Shown piece after piece: positions 17,062 through 25,040 of a stretch of 64,000 nucleotides of DNA (its first letter is position 1; the number at the start of each line of letters is the position of its first letter). The notes beneath the pieces were generated by a model. That model was not told where the DNA came from. It made no database searches and saw nothing but the letters and a program-made list of their open reading frames with translations. A program made the position numbers and the translations under genes. Source of the stretch: Jannaschia rubra. Its GTDB lineage: Bacteria > Pseudomonadota > Alphaproteobacteria > Rhodobacterales > Rhodobacteraceae. The stretch spans positions 310,001 through 374,000 of the forward strand of contig NZ_CXPG01000021.1 of NCBI RefSeq assembly GCF_001403735.1, read 5' to 3'.

Positions 17062-18510
17062 TCACTCTCCCGGTTTCATGGCGGCGGGATGGCGGCGGGC
17101 CTCCTGCGGGGCGGGGGTGATGCCCGCCGTGCGGATCGGTCCCTTGGCACTGTCGCCCAGGCGGGGTTCGTCGAAGACCGGCGGCCGCGACATCAGCCGC
17201 AGGATGTAGAAGGTGCCTGCGCCGAAGACCGCGAAATAGATCACGATGAAGGCCACCAGCGACGCCCCCACCGCAGGCGCGGCCAGGGGCGCCACGCTGT
17301 CGACCGTCCGCAGCATGTTGTAGACGGTGAAGGGCTGGCGGCCCACCTCGGTCGTGATCCAGCCCGCGATCACGGCGATCAGGCCCGACGGCGCCATGAC
17401 GAGCGCCGCGCGGTGCAGCCACGGCGTGTCGTACAGCCGTCCGCGCCACCGTGCCCAGAGCGACCAGAGCCCGATGCCCAGCATCGCGAAGCCGAGGGCC
17501 ACCATGATGCGGAACGACCAGAACACGATGGCGACGGGGGGCTGATCCTCGTCGGGGATCGTGTCGAGGCCGGCGAGCGGCGCGTTCAGGTCGTGCTTGA
17601 GGATCAGCGACGACAGCTTGGGGATGCCGAATGCGTAGTCCAGCGTCTGCGTCTCGTCATTCGGGATGCCGAACAGGTAGAGCGGCGCGCCGCCTTCATG
17701 GCTTTCGTAATGCCCCTCCATCGCCATGACTTTCTGCGGCTGGTATTCCAGCGTGTTCAGGCCGTGCGCGTCGCCGAGCCCGATCTGGACCGGCGCGAAG
17801 ATCGCGGCCATCCACATCGCCATCGAGAACATGGTGCGGGTGGCGGGGCTCGTCTCCTCGCCCCGGCGGCGGCGGCGGAGCAGGTGGAAGGCGGCGACGC
17901 CGCCGACGATGAAGGCCGTCGTCAGATAGGCCGCCGTGACGGTATGCGCCAGACGATAGGGGAAGGACGGGTTGAAGATGACCTGCCAGAAATCGGTGGG
18001 CAGGAACTGACCCGTGGCGGCGTCGATCTCGAACCCCGCGGGGGTATGCATCCAGCTGTTGACCGAAATGATCCAGAACGCCGAGAAGAACGTGCCGAGC
18101 GCCACGGCCGCGCAGGCCGCCATGTGCAGCGCGTCGCCGACCTTCTCGCGCCCGAACAGCATGATGCCGAGGAACCCGGCCTCGAGGAAGAAGGCCGAAA
18201 GCACCTCATAGGCCATCGGCGCGCCGATGACCGGACCCGCCTTGTCGGAAAAGACCGACCAGTTGGTGCCGAACTGATACGACATGACGATGCCCGACAC
18301 GACGCCCATGGCGAAGGCCAGCGCGAAGATCTTCACCCAGTAGCGGAACAGGTCGAGATACTTGTGGTCCCGCGTCTTGAGCCACAGCGCGTTCAGCACC
18401 GCCAGATAGCTGGCCAACCCGATGGTGAAGGCGGGAAACAGGAAGTGGAACGAGACCGTGAAGGCGAACTGGATGCGCGCCAGAAGGACCGCGTCGAATG
18501 AGCCGAGCAT
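17062..18510 (-). CDS. cydA: cytochrome bd-type quinol oxidase subunit I (CIO type)
   Basis: 482 residues starting MLGSFDAVLLARIQFAFTVSFHFLFPAFTIG, where the His of FHFLFPA is the conserved haem ligand region. The quinol-site motif GWITTEVGRQPF lies near residue 392. The region between helices VI and VII is short, which matches the CIO subclass. It binds haems b and d/b595 in the inner membrane and has high oxygen affinity. It is the first gene of cydAB-DUF2474. An upstream TTGTTC/TAGATC pair 17 bp apart on the minus strand might be its promoter. Confidence 0.93.
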   Translation of the reverse strand: MLGSFDAVLLARIQFAFTVSFHFLFPAFTIGLASYLAVLNALWLKTRDHKYLDLFRYWVKIFALAFAMGVVSGIVMSYQFGTNWSVFSDKAGPVIGAPMAYEVLSAFFLEAGFLGIMLFGREKVGDALHMAACAAVALGTFFSAFWIISVNSWMHTPAGFEIDAATGQFLPTDFWQVIFNPSFPYRLAHTVTAAYLTTAFIVGGVAAFHLLRRRRRGEETSPATRTMFSMAMWMAAIFAPVQIGLGDAHGLNTLEYQPQKVMAMEGHYESHEGGAPLYLFGIPNDETQTLDYAFGIPKLSSLILKHDLNAPLAGLDTIPDEDQPPVAIVFWSFRIMVALGFAMLGIGLWSLWARWRGRLYDTPWLHRAALVMAPSGLIAVIAGWITTEVGRQPFTVYNMLRTVDSVAPLAAPAVGASLVAFIVIYFAVFGAGTFYILRLMSRPPVFDEPRLGDSAKGPIRTAGITPAPQEARRHPAAMKPGE

Positions 18511-18599
18511 GCCATACCTCGATGTGCTGTCGCATCCCCGATCTAGGCCCCATGACGAGCCCGAACAACGAATTGTGGCGCCGTGTCGCAGGTGCGGCA

Positions 18600-19043
18600 T
18601 CACCGCCGCGCGGCGAAGAACCCGGCCAGCAGGGCCGCGCAGGCAGGGGCGTCGATGCCGTCGTGAACCTCGGGCCGGTGGTGGGTCTGGGGGTGGGCGA
18701 AGACGCGCGCGCCCTGCAGCACACCGCCCGATTTCGGATCGGCCGCGCCGAAATACAGCCGGTCGAGCCGGGCGTGCGCGATCGCCTGCGCGCACATGGC
18801 GCAAGGCTCCAGCGTCACCCAGAGGTCGCAACCGCTCAGCCGTTCCTGCCCGAGCACGTCGCAGGCGGCGCGGATGGCCAGCATCTCGGCATGTGCGGTC
18901 GGGTCGCGCAATTCGCGCGTGCGGTTGCCGGCCTGCGCCACGATGCGCCCGGCCCGCGTGACCACGGCGCCCACCGGAACCTCGCCGCGTGCGGCGGCGG
19001 CGCGGGCCTGCGTCAGGGCATCGGGCATGAACGACCGGAACAT
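18600..19043 (-). CDS. tadA: tRNA-specific adenosine deaminase
   Basis: 147 residues. The zinc-site motifs are complete: HAEM (TAHAEMLAIRAA, near residue 55) with the proton-shuttling Glu, and PCAMC (LEPCAMCAQAI, near 85). TadA converts A34 to inosine in tRNA-Arg(ACG) and is essential in most bacteria. I choose the ATG at 19043, behind AAAGGGGG, over a second in-frame ATG five codons later. It is divergent from the pseudouridine synthase 74 bp away. Confidence 0.9.
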   Translation of the reverse strand: MFRSFMPDALTQARAAAARGEVPVGAVVTRAGRIVAQAGNRTRELRDPTAHAEMLAIRAACDVLGQERLSGCDLWVTLEPCAMCAQAIAHARLDRLYFGAADPKSGGVLQGARVFAHPQTHHRPEVHDGIDAPACAALLAGFFAARR

Positions 19044-19117
19044 GCCCCCTTTGGCCCGTTCGCCCGCGCCTTGGCAAGCCGCTTCCCCCCGCGACGCATT
19101 GGCGCTAAGCGAACCCC

Positions 19118-20566
19118 ATGTCCGATGAAACCAGCAGAGACGGCGACCGCATCGCCAAGGTGATTGCCCGCGCGGGCGTGGCATCGCGCCGGGATGCCGA
19201 AGTCCTGGTGCAGGAGTTGCGCGTGACGGTGAACGGCCGGACCGTATCGAACGTGGCGACGAACGTCCTGCCCGGCGACCGCGTGACCGTGGATGGCAAG
19301 CCCCTGCCCCGCCCCGATGGCGCGCGCCTCTGGCTCTATCACAAGCCCGCGGGGCTGGTGACGACGGCGCGCGACGAAAAGGGGCGCGAGACGGTGTTCG
19401 ACGCCCTGCCCGCCGACCTGGGGCGGGTGCTGTCGGTGGGGCGGCTCGACCTCAACTCCGAGGGGCTGCTGCTCCTGACCAACGACGGCGAGTTGAAGCG
19501 CCAGCTTGAGCTGCCGACGACCGGCTGGCTGCGGCGGTATCGTGCGCGGGTGAACGGCACGCCCGACGAGGCGGCGCTGGACCGGCTGCGCGCGGGGATC
19601 ACGGTCGAGGGCGACGACGGGCCGGAGACCTTCGCGCCGATGCAGGTGACGCTCGACCGGCAGCAGGGTGCGAACGCCTGGCTGACGCTGGGCCTGCGCG
19701 AGGGGCGGAACCGCGAGATCCGCCGGGCGTTCGCGGCGGTGGACATGTATGTGAACCGGCTGATCCGGGTAAGCTATGGCCCGTTCCAGTTGGGCACGCT
19801 TGCGGCCGGAGAGGTCGAGGAGGTGAAACCCCGCATCCTGCGCGATCAGCTGGGCGACACATTCGACGGAGAACTGGCCGAGAGCCGGAAAGGTGGGCCG
19901 ATGGCCGACGAGGACGACAGGAAGCCGAAGGCCCCGGGCAAGGGCGTCAAGCCCCGCGCGCCGCGCAGCGAGGGCGACCGGCTGGTGGACAAGGGGCGCG
20001 GCAAGCCTGCCTGGGACAAAAAGGGCGGCCGCCCGCGCGGCCCGGCCCGCGCGCGCACCGAGGATGCGGCGGAGGCCCGGTCCGACCGCGCCGCCCGACC
20101 CGACCGCCCGCGGACGACAAAGCCGCCCGTGACGCGCAACGACGGCGACGGATCGCGGCCCGCCCGCGGTGCCCGGCCCGCGAAGGACGGCGAAGGCAGA
20201 CCCCGGCGCGAGGGCGACAAGCCAAGGCCCGATGGCGGCAAACCTCGCCGCGACGGAGAGAAGCCGCGCTTCGGTGACGGCAAGCCCCGGCGCGACGGCG
20301 ACAAGCCGAAGTTCGAGAGCGGCAAGCCCCGACGCGACGGAGAGAAGCCGCGCGGCCCCGGCGACAAGGCCCGCAGCGATGCCCCCCGCGGCGCCAAGCC
20401 TGCCGAGCGCCCCAAGGAGACGAAGGGCGAGCGGACCGCCCGCCTGCGCGCCGACACATCGGTCAGCCTGCGAAAGGGCGGGCAGCGCGGGCGCGGGGTC
20501 GTCAAGCCGAAGAAGGCACCCTCGACCAAGCGGATGAAGAAGCCCGAGGAGGGCGGCAAGGATTAA
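19118..20566 (+). CDS. rluB: RsuA/RluB-family pseudouridine synthase with long basic C-terminal tail
   Basis: 482 residues. Residues about 10-55 form an S4 RNA-binding domain (IAKVIARAGVASRRDAEVLV). The catalytic domain holds the active Asp in VGRLDLNSEGL near residue 109 and the motif REGRNREIRRAFAAV near 195. After residue about 255 a low-complexity tail of roughly 225 residues rich in Lys, Arg, Pro, Gly and Asp follows, including three 14-residue repeats. Such tails occur in alphaproteobacterial RluB-like enzymes and may bind rRNA. The target (23S U2605-type or 16S U516-type) cannot be settled. Its stop overlaps that of the convergent yciB gene. Confidence 0.88.
   Translation: MSDETSRDGDRIAKVIARAGVASRRDAEVLVQELRVTVNGRTVSNVATNVLPGDRVTVDGKPLPRPDGARLWLYHKPAGLVTTARDEKGRETVFDALPADLGRVLSVGRLDLNSEGLLLLTNDGELKRQLELPTTGWLRRYRARVNGTPDEAALDRLRAGITVEGDDGPETFAPMQVTLDRQQGANAWLTLGLREGRNREIRRAFAAVDMYVNRLIRVSYGPFQLGTLAAGEVEEVKPRILRDQLGDTFDGELAESRKGGPMADEDDRKPKAPGKGVKPRAPRSEGDRLVDKGRGKPAWDKKGGRPRGPARARTEDAAEARSDRAARPDRPRTTKPPVTRNDGDGSRPARGARPAKDGEGRPRREGDKPRPDGGKPRRDGEKPRFGDGKPRRDGDKPKFESGKPRRDGEKPRGPGDKARSDAPRGAKPAERPKETKGERTARLRADTSVSLRKGGQRGRGVVKPKKAPSTKRMKKPEEGGKD
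20237..20362 (+). repeat. three tandem 42-nt repeats inside the rluB tail
   Basis: Three consecutive units (20237-20278, 20279-20320, 20321-20362) each encode a variant of GKPRRDGEKPRFGD. The units differ at several third positions and at residues 8 and 11-14, so the repeat is old or under protein-level selection. An incomplete unit (DKPRPDG) precedes them. Confidence 0.8.
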
Positions 20567-21168
20567 TCCTCGCCCTCCGGCGCGGTGGCGTGAGTCTTCA
20601 TCAGCCCCGCCTGCGCGATGAAGAAGGCGAACATCGCGATGGGCAGGCCGAAGGTCTTGAAGTTGACCCAGGCGTCGGTCGACATGGTGCGCCAGATGAC
20701 CTCGTTCGCCACGGCCAGCCCGACAAAGAACCAGGCCATGCGCTTCGTCAGCAGCAGCCATCCGGCATGGGTCAGCGGCATCGCCTCCGAAAGCACCAGC
20801 TGAAGGTAGCTGCGCCCCCGCCACAGGCCGAAGAAGAACACCGCCGCGAACAGCAGGTAGATCAGCGTGGGCTTCATCTTGAAGAACCGCTCGTCGTTCA
20901 GCCAGACCGACAGGCCGCCGAAGACGGTGACCAGCACCGCCGTCACGATCTGCATCTGGCTGAGCTTGCCCGTCAGCCACCAGAGCGCGGCGGTTGATGC
21001 CAGGATCAGCGGGATGAACAGGGCGGTGACGACGATGAAGCCGTCGTATTCGCGCCCGCCGATCAGGAAGGTATCGTCCCGCAGCCAGAGGTATCCGGCG
21101 AAGAACAGGGCGACCGGCCCAAGCTCCAGCGCGGGTTTCAGCCATCCGGGGGTGGGGCGTGCGGTCAT
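20563..21168 (-). CDS. yciB: inner-membrane septation-type protein YciB (IspZ)
   Basis: 201 residues with five or six membrane helices. Family markers are PALELGPVALFFAGYLW at the start, KMKPTLIYLLFAAVFFFGLW near residue 90 and NEVIWRTMSTDAWVNFKTFGLP near 155. The start is taken at 21168 (MTARPTPGWLKP), eight codons after an upstream ATG, because homologues begin close to the KPxLELGP motif. YciB helps maintain envelope integrity and septation; its molecular activity is not established. It lies downstream of ftsY, an unknown gene and an EamA gene on the same strand. Confidence 0.9.
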   Translation of the reverse strand: MTARPTPGWLKPALELGPVALFFAGYLWLRDDTFLIGGREYDGFIVVTALFIPLILASTAALWWLTGKLSQMQIVTAVLVTVFGGLSVWLNDERFFKMKPTLIYLLFAAVFFFGLWRGRSYLQLVLSEAMPLTHAGWLLLTKRMAWFFVGLAVANEVIWRTMSTDAWVNFKTFGLPIAMFAFFIAQAGLMKTHATAPEGED

Positions 21169-21199
21169 CGGGCATCTCCTTTCGGCCGACATAGGCGCT

Positions 21200-22096
21200 T
21201 CAGCCGCCGAACTCCACCACCACCGCGCCCAGTGCGATGAGCGACATCAGGATCAGGCGGCGGGGGCCGACCGGCTCCTTCAGGACGACCCAGCCGATAA
21301 GCGCGGCGAAGACGGTGGAGGTTTCGCGCAGGATCGCCGCCTCGCCCACGGAATCGAGCCGCGTGGCCATCATGATCGACCCGAAGGAGCCGAAGGCGAC
21401 CAGCGCGCCGGCGACGGCCAGCCGCACCATCGCGGGGTCCGGCCGGCGCCACTTGCCGCGCAGCGCGGCGATCAGCGGAAAGTCCCATGACGTCAGCATG
21501 AAGAACCAGGCGAGAAAGGTGAACGGATCGGGCACCGAGCGGATGCCGAAAGCGTTCCATGTCGTGTAGACCGCGACCATCATGCCCGTCGCCACCGCCA
21601 GCGCCAGTGCCGGCCCCAGGCTGTCGCGGCCGACGCGGACGCGGGCCATGTTGTAGGCCGAGAGACCGAACAACCCGGCCAGCAGGATGCCGACGCCCAG
21701 CCATTGCACCGGGCCGAAATGCTCGCCGAAGATGACGCCCGCGCCCAGCACGGTGAACAGCGGCCCCGTGCCGCGCACCACCGGATAGACGACCGTATAG
21801 GCGCCCCTTTGGTAGGTCGCGCCTTGCAAGGCCTTGTAGGTGAACTGGATCGCGGCGGCGCCGGCCAGCACCCACCACAGGTCGGCCGGCGGCCAGGGCA
21901 CCACGAACAGCGCGACCGGCGTGGCGATGCAGAAGATGGCCACGTCCATGATCGTGCGCGAGGTCCAGGGGTCGAAGCGCGCGCCCTTCTGCAACGCGCC
22001 GAAGAGCGCGTGCAGGAACGCGGCCAGCAGCGCCAGCCAGAGCGCGAGGGTGTGGCCCCGCGCCGTCCCCTCGACCGCGGCGATCCAGTCGATCAT
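21200..22096 (-). CDS. EamA/DMT-family transporter
   Basis: 298 residues with about ten membrane helices arranged as two EamA repeats. Residues about 15-140 include GALQKGARF and KALQGATYQRGAYTVVYPVVRGTGPL; residues about 160-298 include the terminal signature SVGEAAILRETSTVFAALIGWVVLKEPVG. Drug/metabolite transporters of this type export amino acids, metabolites or drugs; the substrate is unknown. A related but distinct paralog is at 55746-56594, sharing the AxLRETSxVFAxxIGxxVLxEP pattern. It is 27 bp after the preceding unknown gene. Confidence 0.88.
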   Translation of the reverse strand: MIDWIAAVEGTARGHTLALWLALLAAFLHALFGALQKGARFDPWTSRTIMDVAIFCIATPVALFVVPWPPADLWWVLAGAAAIQFTYKALQGATYQRGAYTVVYPVVRGTGPLFTVLGAGVIFGEHFGPVQWLGVGILLAGLFGLSAYNMARVRVGRDSLGPALALAVATGMMVAVYTTWNAFGIRSVPDPFTFLAWFFMLTSWDFPLIAALRGKWRRPDPAMVRLAVAGALVAFGSFGSIMMATRLDSVGEAAILRETSTVFAALIGWVVLKEPVGPRRLILMSLIALGAVVVEFGG

Positions 22097-22123
22097 ACGG
22101 CGGTGCGGCGCACGGCCCTCCGG

Positions 22124-22966
22124 TCAGGGGGCATCGGGCGTCCAGCTCAGGTGCAGGTCCGCCGACCGCGCCAGCCGCGCGACGAAATCGGCGGATGCGA
22201 GGCCGGAGGCGAGGCTGCCCACCTGCACCGCCGAGATGCCGTTGCCCCCCACGCGGAGGTTCAGCACCCCGCGCGGGCGCGGCAGGGTGGCGGTGAAGGC
22301 CCGCGCGGCGGCAAGGTTCTGCGCCTGATCGCCGCTCTCCTGCTCCGCCAGCCAGCGGGTCGCCTCCGTCCGCAGGCGCGTGAGCCGGTCGCCGACGGTC
22401 TGCGGCCCGCCCCAAAGAAGCATCCGCCCGAAATCCTCATGCGTGCCGTCCATGTCGACCGTCGCGTCGAGCCGGTCGAGCCGCAGCCCCATCGCCGCCG
22501 CGGGCACGAAGGGCAGCGTCTGGGGCACGCCGGTCAGGCGCGCGCTGAACTGCAACTGCGCCGCATCGCCCGCGCGCAGGCTGAGCGAGTTGATACGCAC
22601 GCTGCCGTTGTCGGCCTGAAGGTCGAAGGCCACCGCAAGCCCCGGCCTGTCAGGTGCCCGGCGAATGAGACGGGGGCGGGCGACGCCCTCGGGTGCGGGG
22701 GCCAGGCTCTCCGCTCCGCCGGTCAGGCGGTCGGGCAGCGCGTCGGGCAGGGCCGAGATGTCACCCGAGAGCGTGACCGTCCGCGCCGTCCAGCGGTCGG
22801 CGCCCAGCCCCAGCGTCACGTTGCGGAACCGGCAGGCCCCGGCGACCGACGACACCTGCCCGGCGGTGGCGTCCTCCATCCGCTCCAGCAGGGCGCGGCA
22901 GTCGGCGCGCGTCGCGGCCCCGGCCGGCAGCGCGGTCAGCACCGCGACGAGGGCCAGCCACCTCAT
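22124..22966 (-). CDS. exported protein of unknown function downstream of ftsY
   Basis: 280 residues with an N-terminal signal peptide (MRWLALVAVLTALPAGAA). The mature region is mostly beta-strand-like and contains CRALLERMEDATAGQVSSVAG and CRFRNVTLGLG, with one Cys in each that could pair. No enzyme motif is seen. Its ATG overlaps the ftsY stop (ATGA), so translation is coupled. The association with ftsY appears to be positional conservation in this bacterial group. A periplasmic location is inferred. Confidence 0.75.
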   Translation of the reverse strand: MRWLALVAVLTALPAGAATRADCRALLERMEDATAGQVSSVAGACRFRNVTLGLGADRWTARTVTLSGDISALPDALPDRLTGGAESLAPAPEGVARPRLIRRAPDRPGLAVAFDLQADNGSVRINSLSLRAGDAAQLQFSARLTGVPQTLPFVPAAAMGLRLDRLDATVDMDGTHEDFGRMLLWGGPQTVGDRLTRLRTEATRWLAEQESGDQAQNLAAARAFTATLPRPRGVLNLRVGGNGISAVQVGSLASGLASADFVARLARSADLHLSWTPDAP

Positions 22967-24066
22967 GCGTCGAGCCCGACCAGCGCCGCTGCGAATTCCT
23001 CCGGATCGAAGGCATCGAGGTCGTCGATCTGCTCGCCCACGCCGATGGCATGAATGGGCAGGCCGAAGCGGTCGGCCAGCGCCACCAGAACGCCCCCCTT
23101 GGCCGTCCCGTCAAGCTTGGTCATCACGAGGCCCGAGACGTCCGACAGCTTCTGGAACACCTCCACCTGCGTCAGCGCGTTCTGGCCGGTGGTCGCGTCC
23201 AGCACGAGCAGGGTGTTGTGCGGCGCGGTCGGGTCCTTCTTGCGGATGACGCGGACGATCTTCGCCAATTCCTCCATCAAGTCGGCGCGGTTCGAAAGGC
23301 GCCCGGCGGTATCGATCAGCAGAAGATCCGCGCCCTCGGCCTCGGCCCGCGTGATCGCGTCGAAGGCGAGCGAGGCCGGGTCCGATCCCTGCGGCGCGAC
23401 CATGACGGGCACGCCCGCGCGGTCGCCCCAGACCTGCAACTGCTCGACCGCGGCGGCACGGAAGGTGTCGCCCGCGGCGATCACGACCGATTTGCCAGCG
23501 GCGCGGAACTGGCTGGCCAGCTTGCCGATGGTGGTGGTCTTGCCCGATCCGTTGACGCCCACGACCAGCACGACCTGCGGCCGCTGCGGCGTCAGCGGCA
23601 TGGGGCGGGCGACCGGTTCCATGATGCGGGCGATCTCGGTGGCCATGATGCGCTTGATCTCGGGGGTGGACAGGCGGCGGCCCATGCGTCCTTCGGCCAT
23701 GTTGGCGGCGACGCGCTGCGCGGTGTCGACGCCCATGTCGGAGGCGATGAGCAACTCCTCCAGCTGCTCCAGCATCTCGTCGTCGAGCACGCGGCGCGGG
23801 GCGGTGTCGGGGGCGGGGCGGCCCATGATGCGGTCGAGCAGGCCGGCGCGGGGCGCGGGTGCAGGCTCGGGCTCAGGCGTCGGTTCGGGCCGTGGCGCCG
23901 GGGGCGCCTGCGGCTCAGGCTCAGGCGCGGGCGGTTCGGGCGCGGGCGGGATCTCCGGCTCGGCGGGCGCATCCTCGACCCCCTCCTCGACGATGGCGTC
24001 CAGCCCCTGCTCCAGCTTGGACGACGACCGCGTCAGGCGATCCTTGAGCTTGCTGAAAAACGACAT
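22963..24066 (-). CDS. ftsY: signal recognition particle receptor FtsY
   Basis: 367 residues. The N-terminal A region (residues about 25-75) is a Pro/Glu/Ala-rich tract of PEPEP and APEP type. The N domain follows, then the GTPase G domain with G1 GVNGSGKTTTIGKLA (near residue 168), DTAGR (near 250) and TKLDGTAKGG (near 313). FtsY docks SRP-ribosome complexes at the inner membrane for co-translational insertion. The start is ATG 24066 (MSFFSKLKDRL), eight codons inside a longer frame, matching the usual amphipathic N-terminus. Confidence 0.95.
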   Translation of the reverse strand: MSFFSKLKDRLTRSSSKLEQGLDAIVEEGVEDAPAEPEIPPAPEPPAPEPEPQAPPAPRPEPTPEPEPAPAPRAGLLDRIMGRPAPDTAPRRVLDDEMLEQLEELLIASDMGVDTAQRVAANMAEGRMGRRLSTPEIKRIMATEIARIMEPVARPMPLTPQRPQVVLVVGVNGSGKTTTIGKLASQFRAAGKSVVIAAGDTFRAAAVEQLQVWGDRAGVPVMVAPQGSDPASLAFDAITRAEAEGADLLLIDTAGRLSNRADLMEELAKIVRVIRKKDPTAPHNTLLVLDATTGQNALTQVEVFQKLSDVSGLVMTKLDGTAKGGVLVALADRFGLPIHAIGVGEQIDDLDAFDPEEFAAALVGLDA

Positions 24067-24158
24067 GGCGTCACCCCCTTCGGCCCCCACCTAATATGGT
24101 GGGGGCACGGGGGAAAGTCCGGTTGACAGCCCGGCGTCATGGCCCGACCGTCCGGCGG

Positions 24159-25040
24159 ATGCTGCGCCTCGTCCTCCTGATGCTCCTTCTGGCCGCGCCG
24201 CTGCGCGCCGACCCGCCGCCGCCCATCGCCTGTTCGGAGGGCGCGGACGGCCCGCGCCACTGCATCCGCGCGGCGCGTTTCGTGACCGATGTCTGCGCGC
24301 AGATCGAGGCGGAGGCCCTTCGCCACGACCTGCCCCCCGCCTTCTTCGCCCGGCTTCTATGGCAGGAAAGCCGGTTCGACCCCAACGCGGTCAGCCCCAT
24401 GCGCGCCCGCGGCATCGCGCAGTTCATCGACGGCACCGCCCGCCTGCGCGGCCTGCGCAACCCGTTCAACCCGGCGGAGGCGATCGAAAAGTCCGCCGCC
24501 TACCTGGCCGAACTGACCGCGCGATACGGGAACGTCGGGCTGGCCGCCGTGGGCTACAACGGCGGCGAGAGGCGCGCCGAGGGATTCATCGCCAGGACCG
24601 GCGGCCTGGCGCGCGAGACGGTGGACTACGTCCGCATCATCACCGGGCGGAGCGCGGAGACCTGGCGCGACGACCCGCCCGAAAGCCACGACTTCGCGCT
24701 GGACGGCGACACCCCCTTCCGCCCCGCCTGCGAGGCGATGGCGCGGGACCGGCGCTTCTCGCCCATGGTGGACCCCGCGCCACCCCTGTCGCCCTGGGGG
24801 GTGCAGGTGGGCTTCGGCCGCGACCTTGACGGCGCCCGCGCGGCGCACGGCCGCCTGTCCGACGCCTGCCGCGCGGCAGCGCCCGTCGCGCGGCTCGAAC
24901 TGGTGCCGCTGAGCCGGCGGGGGCCGGGCCGCCCGCCGATCATCGCCGCGCGCATCGGCGCCCAGTCGCGGGACGAGGCCGTGCAGCTCTGCCGCGCCAT
25001 ATCGGACGCCGGCTGCGTCTGCCGGGCCTATCGCAACTGA
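24159..25040 (+). CDS. lytic transglycosylase (SLT domain) with C-terminal SPOR-like region
   Basis: 293 residues. The signal peptide is MLRLVLLMLLLAAPLRA. The SLT domain spans about residues 40-160 with the catalytic Glu in LLWQESRFDPNAVS and the GIAQFI, NPxNPxEAIEKSAAYLAEL and AAVGYNGGE motifs. The last ~80 residues (SPWGVQVGFGRDLDGARAAHGRL ... SDAGCVCRAYRN) look like a SPOR-type peptidoglycan-binding module with four Cys. It cleaves the MurNAc-GlcNAc bond to give 1,6-anhydroMurNAc. Start at ATG 24159. Its 3' end overlaps the convergent NuoEF-like gene by 13 bp. Confidence 0.9.
   Translation: MLRLVLLMLLLAAPLRADPPPPIACSEGADGPRHCIRAARFVTDVCAQIEAEALRHDLPPAFFARLLWQESRFDPNAVSPMRARGIAQFIDGTARLRGLRNPFNPAEAIEKSAAYLAELTARYGNVGLAAVGYNGGERRAEGFIARTGGLARETVDYVRIITGRSAETWRDDPPESHDFALDGDTPFRPACEAMARDRRFSPMVDPAPPLSPWGVQVGFGRDLDGARAAHGRLSDACRAAAPVARLELVPLSRRGPGRPPIIAARIGAQSRDEAVQLCRAISDAGCVCRAYRN

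Noticed and set aside
16030-18501. 823-codon open frame on the plus strand opposite cydAB
   Set aside because: Low-complexity His/Arg/Asp-rich translation mirrors cydA and cydB; no start signal or family.
20237-20362. Regular 42-nt repeats considered as a CRISPR-like array
   Set aside because: The repeats are contiguous, in frame, without spacers, and encode a repeated peptide in the rluB tail.
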